A stretch of 6,951 nucleotides of DNA from an uncultured Selenomonadaceae bacterium (GTDB lineage: Bacteria > Bacillota > Negativicutes > Selenomonadales > Selenomonadaceae), in the NCBI GenBank assembly GCA_945637225.1, contig CALZDE010000112.1, forward strand, positions 1 to 6,951. The letters are read 5' to 3'. Both the position numbers and the translations under genes were made by a program. Shown piece after piece: positions 1-5,061 of this stretch; positions within the stretch are counted from its first letter, which is position 1, and each line of letters opens with the position of its first letter. The notes under the pieces were generated by a model. The model was not told the DNA's origin. It searched no databases and saw only the letters and a program-made list of their open reading frames with translations.

Positions 1-52
1 AACGCCGAAAGTACTTGGCTGGAGACGGCCTGGGAGGATAGGAAGTTGCCGG
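1..52 (+). rRNA. rrf: 5S ribosomal RNA, 3' part
   Basis: This is the last part, about 50 bases, of a 5S rRNA gene cut off by the window start. The run CGCCGAAAGTACTTGG, the hairpin around GGCTGGAGACGGCC and the following GGGAGGATAGGAAGTTGCC match the 3' half of bacterial 5S rRNA (loop E, helix IV and the 3' strand of helix I). The 5' half that would pair with GTTGCCGG lies outside the window, so the exact 3' end is estimated. Two tRNA genes and a terminator follow directly, so this is the end of an rRNA operon. Confidence 0.9.
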
Positions 53-59
53 TTTATAT

Positions 60-136
60 GGCGGTCTTGGTGAAGTGGTTAACACACTGGATTGTGGCTC
101 CAGCATGCAAGGGTTCGATCCCCTTAGATCGCCCCA
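60..136 (+). tRNA. tRNA-His (anticodon GTG)
   Basis: A complete cloverleaf can be folded. The acceptor stem GCGGTCT/AGATCGC has one G-U pair, the anticodon loop TTGTGGC sits between CTGGA and TCCAG, and the T arm is AAGGG-TTCGATC-CCCTT. The anticodon GTG reads histidine codons. The base before the acceptor stem is G (position 60) and the discriminator is C (133), so the extra G-1:C73 pair that identifies tRNA-His is encoded in the DNA. CCA is also encoded (134-136). It is about 7 bases from the 5S gene and is probably co-transcribed with it. Confidence 0.97.
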
Positions 137-137
137 T

Positions 138-213
<76 letters not shown>

Positions 214-224
214 TTTAAAAATTC

Positions 225-252
225 AACCGCATCTGTTACAGGTGCGGTTTTT
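225..252 (+). terminator. Intrinsic terminator of the rRNA-tRNA operon
   Basis: AACCGCATCT (225-234) pairs with AGGTGCGGTT (240-249) in a 10-bp stem with one wobble and a 5-base loop, followed by a T run. It begins 11 bases after tRNA-Trp and ends about 25 bases before the hslO start codon. Confidence 0.92.
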
Positions 253-276
253 ATTATTATCATTGAGGTGAAATGT

Positions 277-1158
277 ATGAGTGATTATTTAGTAAAAGCA
301 ATTACCAATGGTGTTCGTGTATATGCCGCAGTTACTACTGACCTTGTTAATGAAGCAATTCGCCGTCATGACTGCTATCCAGTAGCTTCCGCCGCTTTGG
401 GACGTACTATGACTGGTGCCCTGCTGATGGCTGCCAATCTGAAGAATAATGAAGCTATTACAGTCAGCTTCCGCGGTGATGGTCCACTGGGAACTGTTAC
501 TGCTGATGCTTCTGCTGAAGGCTATGTACGTGGCTATGTAGGTGATCCACATGTAGACCTTCCTCTCAATGCTCAGGGCAAGCTTGATGTAGGCGGCGGT
601 ATTGGTCAGGGTCTGGTTACTATTACCCGTTTTACTGGTCTCAGGGAGCCTGTATCTGGCAGTTGTGAGATTGTGACTGGCGAAGTAGCAGAGGACCTTA
701 CACAGTATTTATATGTATCTGAGCAGACTCCTTCCTGCGTAGGCTTAGGAGTACTTGTAGGAAATGATTTGAAGGCAATTGCAGCAGGCGGTTTTATTAT
801 TCAGCCTATGCCAGATGCTACAGATGAGGTTATTTCCAAATTAGAAGAAAATCTTAAAAATCTGCGTCCTGTGACTTCCATGATAAAGGATGGTCTTTCT
901 CCACATGGAATTATAGAGGAAATAATGGCAGGCTTTGAGATGGAGCACCTGTCTACTACTGAATTAAAATTCAAGTGCCAGTGTTCCCGTCAGCGCATTG
1001 AGGATATGCTTATTGCTCTTAATGTGCATGATTTAGAGGAGCTTGTGGCTGATGGAAAGGCAGAAATCTGCTGTCATTTCTGCGGTGAAAAGTATAATTT
1101 CAACAAGGAAGAACTTGAACATATTCTAAAAATTGTTCAGGGTGTTCAGAAGCAGTAA
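277..1158 (+). CDS. hslO: Hsp33 redox-regulated molecular chaperone
   Basis: The 293-residue product is a cytosolic holdase chaperone of the Hsp33 family. In this family four cysteines bind zinc under reducing conditions; oxidation and unfolding release the zinc and switch the chaperone on. The family length is about 290 residues. The N-terminal domain carries typical Hsp33 sequence (for example VTADASAEGYVRGYVG and GLGVLVGNDL). The C-terminal redox switch is intact: C234-Q-C236 and C266-H-F-C269, with an additional C265. The ATG at 277 is chosen because GAGGTGA (265-271) is a well-placed ribosome binding site. An in-frame GTG at 268 overlaps that site and is an unlikely start. No convincing promoter fits between the rRNA-operon terminator and this gene, so expression may depend on read-through. 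rpmB follows after 128 bases with its own promoter. Confidence 0.96.
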   Translation: MSDYLVKAITNGVRVYAAVTTDLVNEAIRRHDCYPVASAALGRTMTGALLMAANLKNNEAITVSFRGDGPLGTVTADASAEGYVRGYVGDPHVDLPLNAQGKLDVGGGIGQGLVTITRFTGLREPVSGSCEIVTGEVAEDLTQYLYVSEQTPSCVGLGVLVGNDLKAIAAGGFIIQPMPDATDEVISKLEENLKNLRPVTSMIKDGLSPHGIIEEIMAGFEMEHLSTTELKFKCQCSRQRIEDMLIALNVHDLEELVADGKAEICCHFCGEKYNFNKEELEHILKIVQGVQKQ

Positions 1159-1203
1159 TTTAGAAAAAATTAATAAAAAAAGTCGTTTTTTTGAAAATTT
1201 TAC

Positions 1204-1232
1204 TTGCATTATTCTTTTGTTTGTGTTAGAAT
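1204..1232 (+). promoter_or_regulatory. Sigma-A-type promoter of rpmB with extended -10
   Basis: The -35 is TTGCAT (1204-1209) and the -10 is TAGAAT (1227-1232), separated by exactly 17 bases, with a TGn extension (1224-1226) before the -10. The predicted transcription start is near 1239, giving a leader of about 48 bases. The motifs are seen directly; activity is inferred. Confidence 0.75.
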
Positions 1233-1242
1233 AATCATGTTG

Positions 1243-1259
1243 CGTATCTACAAGATACG
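1243..1259 (+). promoter_or_regulatory. Hairpin near the 5' end of the rpmB leader
   Basis: CGTATCT (1243-1249) and AGATACG (1253-1259) form a perfect 7-bp stem with a 3-base ACA loop. It lies a few bases after the predicted transcription start and 12 bases before the ribosome binding site. It could stabilise the mRNA or be a regulatory protein site; the sequence alone cannot decide. Confidence 0.5.
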
Positions 1260-1286
1260 ATTAGTCAAAGTAAGGAGGTGCACAGA

Positions 1287-1478
1287 ATGGCACATGTATG
1301 CGAAGTATGTGGTAAGGGCGAGTTATCCGGTAACTATGTCAGCCACTCCCATCTGAAGACTAAGCGCTCTTGGAAGCCTAACATTCAGCGTGTTCGCGCT
1401 GTTGTAGAGGGTGAAGTTCGTCGTGTAAATGTTTGCACTCGTTGCCTGCGTACCGGCAAGGTTCAGCGTGCGATCTAA
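1287..1478 (+). CDS. rpmB: 50S ribosomal protein L28, zinc-binding form
   Basis: This encodes a 63-residue, strongly basic ribosomal protein of the large subunit, of full family length. It starts MAHVCEVCGKG and contains the family segment KTKRSWKPNIQRVR. Two CxxC pairs, C5/C8 and C50/C53, mark the zinc-binding (C+) form of L28; some bacteria instead carry a cysteine-free paralogue. The ATG at 1287 sits 8 bases after GGAGG in AAGGAGGTG (1272-1280), a near-consensus ribosome binding site. A GTG at 1278 overlaps that site and is rejected as start. The gene is monocistronic: it has its own promoter and is followed by a strong terminator facing a convergent gene. Confidence 0.97.
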   Translation: MAHVCEVCGKGELSGNYVSHSHLKTKRSWKPNIQRVRAVVEGEVRRVNVCTRCLRTGKVQRAI

Positions 1479-1491
1479 TCACATGTCATAA

Positions 1492-1509
1492 AATCTTTGC
1501 GCAAAGATT
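1492..1509. repeat. Perfect 18-bp palindrome downstream of rpmB
   Basis: AATCTTTGC (1492-1500) is followed at once by its reverse complement GCAAAGATT (1501-1509). As RNA it can fold as a 7-bp stem with a GCGC loop. An outer ATCAC (1478-1482) / GTGAT (1517-1521) match could extend the structure across internal loops. It has no T run, so it does not look like an intrinsic terminator. A role as protein site, RNA-processing or stability element is possible but unproven. Confidence 0.55.
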
Positions 1510-1526
1510 CAGAAACGTGATATATC

Positions 1527-1568
1527 ATAAAGTAGACCACCTAGCTTATGTTAGGTGGTCTACTTTAT
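1527..1568 (+). terminator. Long hairpin terminator between convergent genes
   Basis: Positions 1527-1543 and 1552-1568 are perfect reverse complements (17 bp, core AGTAGACCACCTA) around an 8-base loop. On the plus strand the stem runs into TTTATTTT, ending rpmB transcription. On the minus strand the symmetric stem also ends in ACTTTAT but lacks a longer U run, so it probably also stops, less efficiently, the acyltransferase transcript arriving from the right. Confidence 0.9.
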
Positions 1569-1591
1569 TTTGCGATTAAATGCTTAAAAGT

Positions 1592-2716
1592 TTATTTTTT
1601 CTTGTAAATACCGATGGTTAATTCATTTATTACGGGAATGGCTTCACCGATACAGCGCATGATAACAGCTGCCAAAAGGGTAAGTGCAAGTACAACCCAG
1701 TAAAGAATGATGGCAACAGGTGCGGAGATTACCATATTGTGATTTGCCATGAGCATAGTCAGATAGGTAATAGCCAGTGGATGTGCTAAGTAGGCAAAAT
1801 ATGAATGACGTCCTAACAGGGAGAGTATCGGACAGAAGAAGTCAGGAAACTTCCTATAAGTAAATATAGTGAAGAAGAACAGAGAAGCCGCTACGGTGTA
1901 TACTACACCAGGAGGACAGAGCTGATGAGCAGTGAACACGCCTTCTAATGGAGTATAGCCGTTGACATATTCCAGCTTGTAGTAGTAGCCGAGAAGTGCC
2001 GCCATAGCTCCCCAGAAGAATATGGTAATTTTGCCACGATGATTTTTCATCAGTGAATGGAAGGTGTCACTATGGACTGCCAGCCAGCCACCTAAAACAA
2101 AAATAAAGAAATAGTAGATTACCCAGTAATTAAGACGGTAGGTAAGGAAGGTCTTTAAATAGGAAGGCTCCATGTAATATGGATTTACCAATTCATCAAG
2201 AGTATAATTAATACCAATTTGCAAAAACATTAAAAAGACCAATTTTTTACCATTACACCAATTTACGATTTTTATCCATAATGGCATAAATAAGTAGAAC
2301 CAGATTAATAAGACCATGAAGTAAAGCTGATAACTGCAATTACCAAAGAAAAGATTGGAAATGGTACCCGGTATATTTATTGAAGAAAGATAGCCGAAAA
2401 GCCAGGCATTATGGAAGGTATAGAACAGTGACCAGACAATGTACGGAATAACTACGGTCTTTCCACGTCTAAGAAGGAAGCTTTTGTAGTCTGCCATAGT
2501 AAATGGCTTGCTGGTATCCATGTTGTAAAATAGACCAAATGCTGATATAAAGAAGAAGATAGGCACGCTAAAGCGGGTGAAGATTTCAAAGAGGGCTACC
2601 AGATGGAGATTTGGGGTAGGGTTCATCAGATACTGAGAGCCTATGTGTATGCCTACAACGCCCATCATGGATATGCCTCTTATGTATTCAATGGCATCTA
2701 GCCGCGGTTTTTTCAT
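1592..2716 (-). CDS. Membrane acyltransferase, acyltransferase-3 family
   Basis: This 374-residue polytopic membrane protein belongs to the acyltransferase-3 family (OatA/WecH-like domain), whose members usually O-acylate glycans or lipids of the cell envelope. The family's R-x10-H signature is present near the N terminus as R13 and H24. The segment RFSVPIFFFISAF (48-60) and the C-terminal LGRHSYFAYLAHPL (301-314) are also typical. I count about ten hydrophobic stretches (near residues 14-30, 48-64, 87-106, 128-148, 158-172, 195-214, 229-246, 270-286, 300-322, 327-353). There is no extra SGNH domain, so it is the bare membrane module. The start is supported by AAAAGGAG complementary to 2728-2735. 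Codon use is relaxed (frequent ATA, some AGA/CGG) compared with the biased genes on its right. It stands alone, with no glycan-synthesis neighbours, so the acceptor is unknown. Confidence 0.88.
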   Translation of the reverse strand: MKKPRLDAIEYIRGISMMGVVGIHIGSQYLMNPTPNLHLVALFEIFTRFSVPIFFFISAFGLFYNMDTSKPFTMADYKSFLLRRGKTVVIPYIVWSLFYTFHNAWLFGYLSSINIPGTISNLFFGNCSYQLYFMVLLIWFYLFMPLWIKIVNWCNGKKLVFLMFLQIGINYTLDELVNPYYMEPSYLKTFLTYRLNYWVIYYFFIFVLGGWLAVHSDTFHSLMKNHRGKITIFFWGAMAALLGYYYKLEYVNGYTPLEGVFTAHQLCPPGVVYTVAASLFFFTIFTYRKFPDFFCPILSLLGRHSYFAYLAHPLAITYLTMLMANHNMVISAPVAIILYWVVLALTLLAAVIMRCIGEAIPVINELTIGIYKKK

Positions 2717-2759
2717 TGTAATAATACTCCTTTTTCTTATAAATTTTTGTTACCTTATA

Positions 2760-2788
2760 ATAATACTAATTAATTAGTCATTTGTAAA
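2760..2788 (-). promoter_or_regulatory. Promoter of the acyltransferase gene
   Basis: Reading the minus strand, -35 TTTACA (2788-2783) and -10 TATTAT (2765-2760) are separated by exactly 17 bases and lie about 44 bases upstream of the start codon. The spacer contains almost all of a perfect palindrome, listed separately. Confidence 0.7.
2765..2778. promoter_or_regulatory. Candidate operator: 14-bp palindrome in the promoter spacer
   Basis: ACTAATTAATTAGT is a perfect palindrome lying between the -35 and -10 elements of the acyltransferase promoter. A dimeric repressor bound here would block RNA polymerase. The placement is the main evidence; AT-rich palindromes also arise by chance in intergenic DNA. 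Confidence 0.45.
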
Positions 2789-2822
2789 CAGAAAAATTAT
2801 GGCATTTATCTGCAATTTACTC

Positions 2823-2851
2823 TTTAATTCTTTAAAGAAATATGTTAAAAT
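2823..2851 (+). promoter_or_regulatory. Promoter of the ASCH-like gene
   Basis: -10 TAAAAT (2846-2851) is preceded by a TGt extension (2843-2845). The best -35 at 17-base spacing is the weak TTTAAT (2823-2828). The predicted start is near 2858, giving a leader of about 50 bases. It faces away from the acyltransferase promoter, the two -35 boxes being about 35 bases apart. Confidence 0.55.
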
Positions 2852-2909
2852 ATAGAAGTATCGATTTTATGTAAGTAATTTTGAATTTTATTATAGGAGA
2901 TGTTCTATT

Positions 2910-3257
2910 ATGATGTCATTAAATTTCCAGGCTGAGAAGCATGCTAAATTACTGGAGGCTCGCACTAAGACTACCACTGTACGTTTAGGCGACGTTAGCG
3001 ATATGTATCCAGAGGGTTCTATCTGCTGGATTACTACCGGCAAGAAGTTTACCCCTAAGAAGAAGCTGTATGCTGTATATCTTGACCGTGTACGTGTTAA
3101 GACAATGGAGCATCTGACTTCCGCTGATTTAGGTCATCAGAATCCAGATATCGGTTCCCGCGCTGAACTGCTGGCTGATTTTGAGAAGATTTACAAGCGC
3201 CGTATCAACATGAGCGATACCGTTACTGTTATTGACTTCACTGAAGTTACAGAGTAA
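2910..3257 (+). CDS. Small ASCH-like domain protein
   Basis: This 115-residue soluble protein has no signal peptide or membrane segment. Its layout resembles the ASCH fold, and by eye most resembles YqfB-type proteins: an N-terminal NFQAEKHAKLLEARTKTTTV stretch, then YPEGSICWITTG, a beta-rich middle (KLYAVYLDRVRV), a helix with ADFEKIY and a final strand VTVIDFTEV. In E. coli YqfB, an N4-acetylcytidine amidohydrolase, Lys21, Thr24 and Glu74 are catalytic. K20 and T23 here, with R25, align in KTTTVR, but I see no clear equivalent of the Glu in the HQNPDIG region, so that activity is not assigned. The first of two adjacent ATGs is preferred: AGGAG (2895-2899) is 10 bases before it and 13 before the second. 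All seven arginines use CGY codons, which suggests strong expression. It is monocistronic, with its own promoter and terminator. Confidence 0.7.
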   Translation: MMSLNFQAEKHAKLLEARTKTTTVRLGDVSDMYPEGSICWITTGKKFTPKKKLYAVYLDRVRVKTMEHLTSADLGHQNPDIGSRAELLADFEKIYKRRINMSDTVTVIDFTEVTE

Positions 3258-3270
3258 TTTAAAATGCTGG

Positions 3271-3307
3271 AAGGAGCTTTTCATCAAGGTGAAAGGCTCT
3301 TTTTTTA
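3271..3307 (+). terminator. Intrinsic terminator after the ASCH-like gene
   Basis: GAGCTTTTCA (3274-3283) pairs with TGAAAGGCTC (3290-3299) with one wobble; three further A/G-T pairs extend the stem outward to 3271 and 3302. The loop is 6 bases and the T run reaches 3307. It lies 13 bases after the stop codon. Confidence 0.92.
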
Positions 3308-3357
3308 TTGTTTTGTCGATGTATACAATATTTTTTTTATTTTTCTGTTTAAAATAC

Positions 3358-3387
3358 TTGTTATTTTTGATATATGTATGCTATAAT
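3358..3387 (+). promoter_or_regulatory. Promoter of the TAXI transporter operon
   Basis: -35 TTGTTA (3358-3363) and a perfect -10 TATAAT (3382-3387) are separated by 18 bases, with a TGc extension (3379-3381). The 50 bases upstream (3308-3357) are very rich in A and T, like an UP element. The predicted start is near 3394, so the leader is about 98 bases, the longest in the window. In the leader, ATATAAC (3415-3421) can pair with GTTATAT (3434-3440), and GTTATA recurs at 3449-3454. Confidence 0.75.
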
Positions 3388-3491
3388 CATAATGTATTCT
3401 ATGACAAAGTTTTAATATAACGATGGCAAAGGTGTTATATCGACAGTTGTTATAGTCTGAGCAATTTATATTTATCTAGGGAGGAATAAAT

Positions 3492-4460
3492 ATGAAAAAG
3501 TTTTTCAGTAAGCTTACTTTGCTTGGTGCATTGATGGCCATGCTGGTTTCAGTGGTAGCAGGCTGTGGCGGTGGTGATGGCCAGTCCGCAGAAAAGAAAT
3601 TCCTGAATATCGCTACTGGCGGTACTGCTGGTACATACTACCCAATTGGTGGTGCTATGGCTGAGGTTCTGAACAAGGATATTCCTGGTATGAACGCAAG
3701 TGCTCAGTCTACTGGTGCATCCGTAGCAAATATCAATATGTTGAAGGAAGGTTCTGTTGATTTAGCTATCGTACAGAACGATATTACTTATTATGCAACC
3801 AATGGTACTGAGATGTTCAAGGACAACAAGATTGAGGGCCTGCAGGGTATTGCTATTCTCTATCCTGAGACCTGCCAGGCTGTTACCCTTGAGTCTACTG
3901 GTATCAAGTCCATCGCTGACCTGAAGGGCAAGCGTGTAGCTGTTGGTGCTATGGGTTCTGGCGTTGAAGCAAATGCTCGTCAGATTATGGAAGCTTATGG
4001 TGTTACCTACAATGATATCACTGTTCAGTATCTGTCCTTCGCTGAGGGCGCAAGTGCTCTGAAGGATGGTAACGTTGATGCTGCATTCTTAACTGCTGGT
4101 TATCCTACTGCTGCAGTTCAGGATATTGCTTCTCAGAACAAGGTAGTTATCCTGCCTGTTGAGGTAGCTAAGGCTGATGCTATGATTGCTAAGTATCCTT
4201 TCTACACCAAGACTGTAATTCCAGCAGGTACTTATGGTATCGCTGCTGATGTTCCTACCGTTTCTGTAATGGCAATGCTGGTAGCTACCAACAAGATGAA
4301 TGCAGATACCGGTTATGCAGTAACCAAGGCTATTTTCTCCAATCTTGACCGCATTCAGGCCGCACATTCCGCTGCTAAGGCAATCACCAAGGAAAGTGCA
4401 ACCAATGGTATGCCTATTGAAATGAATGCAGGCGCTGATAAGTTCTTTAAGGAAAAATAA
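3492..4460 (+). CDS. TAXI-family TRAP transporter substrate-binding lipoprotein
   Basis: This 322-residue extracytoplasmic solute receptor belongs to the TAXI family. It has a lipoprotein signal peptide: MKKFFSK, a hydrophobic core, then VVAGC with C25 as the lipidated cysteine, followed by a Gly-rich linker. The mature protein opens with the family hallmark ATGGTAGTYYPIGG (41-54), then a segment including STGASVANINMLKEGSVDLA (73-92) and VQND. The middle region SIADLKGKRVAVGAMGSGVE is also typical. The ligand cannot be read from sequence; characterised TAXI proteins bind organic acids such as 2-oxoglutarate or glutamate. AGGGAGG (3478-3484) lies 7 bases before the ATG. Codon use is very biased: I found no ATA, AGA or AGG codon, which fits high expression. 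A terminator-like hairpin follows, then the DUF1850 and permease genes of the same system. Confidence 0.95.
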   Translation: MKKFFSKLTLLGALMAMLVSVVAGCGGGDGQSAEKKFLNIATGGTAGTYYPIGGAMAEVLNKDIPGMNASAQSTGASVANINMLKEGSVDLAIVQNDITYYATNGTEMFKDNKIEGLQGIAILYPETCQAVTLESTGIKSIADLKGKRVAVGAMGSGVEANARQIMEAYGVTYNDITVQYLSFAEGASALKDGNVDAAFLTAGYPTAAVQDIASQNKVVILPVEVAKADAMIAKYPFYTKTVIPAGTYGIAADVPTVSVMAMLVATNKMNADTGYAVTKAIFSNLDRIQAAHSAAKAITKESATNGMPIEMNAGADKFFKEK

Positions 4461-4489
4461 GATAAATTAAGCCTTTAGAATGAATATGT

Positions 4490-4545
4490 GGGAGCTGCAG
4501 CTTTCTAGCACCAATGGTGGTGATAATACTGTGGCTCCTTTTTGC
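4490..4545 (+). terminator. Operon-internal terminator or attenuator
   Basis: GGAGCTGCAG (4491-4500) pairs with CTGTGGCTCC (4529-4538), ten pairs including two wobbles, followed by CCTTTTTGCTTATTTTT. The enclosed bases include CACCAATGGTGGTG, which can form a small inner hairpin. It lies between the binding-protein stop and the DUF1850 start. I see no new promoter after it, so the downstream genes probably depend on partial read-through. Confidence 0.8.
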
Positions 4546-4563
4546 TTATTTTTAAGTTGATTT

Positions 4564-5043
4564 ATGAAAAAGTATAGTGCAGTAATTATTTTTATTATAA
4601 TATTATTAGGATTGGGATATTGGCTTACACGCCCTGTTTTTTACGTACAGGGAGAAAAAGGGCTGATAACCGAAATAGAGGCTTATGATGGCCTGCCCTT
4701 GCAGATAGATTTTATTCATTCAGTACAAAAGACACCTGTGGAGGAACGGCTTCATTTGTCAGATGATTTAAAGACCATTAAGCTTGATTCCACAATATAT
4801 CATTCCTTTGGTGTGGGACTGCCCTTTTTAGCTGAAGAAGGTGACTGGCATCAGGAAGGAAATGATTTTATCATAGATAACATGAACCGTAATTTTCCGA
4901 AACTAAGCCTGCGTACTGGTGTGGGAACAAAGCTGACACTGACAGTAGATAATGAAGTTTTTCCAGTGTATGAAAGCGTGCCGCCCGGTTACAGGATAGA
5001 TATATATGTTGCACCTAGATATCAAAAGTATTTAGATAGATAA
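4564..5043 (+). CDS. DUF1850 protein, TAXI-TRAP accessory protein
   Basis: This 159-residue protein has one N-terminal membrane segment (about residues 4-22) and a soluble domain predicted outside the cytoplasmic membrane. The DUF1850 hallmarks are IHSVQKTPVEE (51-61) and STIYHSFGVGLP (76-87), with a PPGYRIDIYV stretch near the end. DUF1850 genes are commonly found beside TAXI binding-protein and fused TRAP permease genes, as here, but the biochemical role is not established to my knowledge; help in permease assembly or docking is only a guess. No good Shine-Dalgarno precedes the ATG (TTAAGTTGATTT), suggesting weak translation. Codon use differs from both neighbours: by hand count 9 of 15 isoleucines are ATA, and AGA/AGG arginines occur. 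The stop codon directly abuts an ATG in the permease frame. Confidence 0.88.
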   Translation: MKKYSAVIIFIIILLGLGYWLTRPVFYVQGEKGLITEIEAYDGLPLQIDFIHSVQKTPVEERLHLSDDLKTIKLDSTIYHSFGVGLPFLAEEGDWHQEGNDFIIDNMNRNFPKLSLRTGVGTKLTLTVDNEVFPVYESVPPGYRIDIYVAPRYQKYLDR

Positions 5044-5048
5044 ATGTT

Positions 5049-5056
5049 AGGAGGGG
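5049..5056 (+). promoter_or_regulatory. Ribosome binding site deciding the permease start
   Basis: AGGAGGGG lies 5 bases before GTG at 5062. An in-frame ATG at 5044, immediately after the DUF1850 stop, has only a weak upstream match (AGATAG), so the GTG is the better start. Using the ATG would add six residues (MLGGVT). Confidence 0.75.
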
Positions 5057-5061
5057 TTACC

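Noticed and set aside
268..276. GTG three codons upstream as the hslO start
   Set aside because: The GTG is part of the GAGGTGA ribosome binding site for the ATG at 277, and the ATG gives the usual family length.
1175..1192. A7-GTCG-T7 symmetric run after hslO as an intrinsic terminator
   Set aside because: The stem would be only A-T pairs with no GC core, so it is too weak to call; it may help form an AT-rich promoter upstream region for rpmB.
1278..1286. GTG three codons upstream as the rpmB start
   Set aside because: It lies inside AAGGAGGTG, the ribosome binding site; L28 proteins start MA-x-x-C as obtained from 1287.
3232..3420. 62-residue open frame overlapping the end of the ASCH-like gene
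   Set aside because: It runs through the terminator and promoter region, is a low-complexity Phe/Leu-rich translation of T-rich DNA, and has no ribosome binding site.
4089..4367. Minus-strand open frame within the binding-protein gene
   Set aside because: It is antisense to a confident gene, has no family resemblance and no ribosome binding site that I can see.
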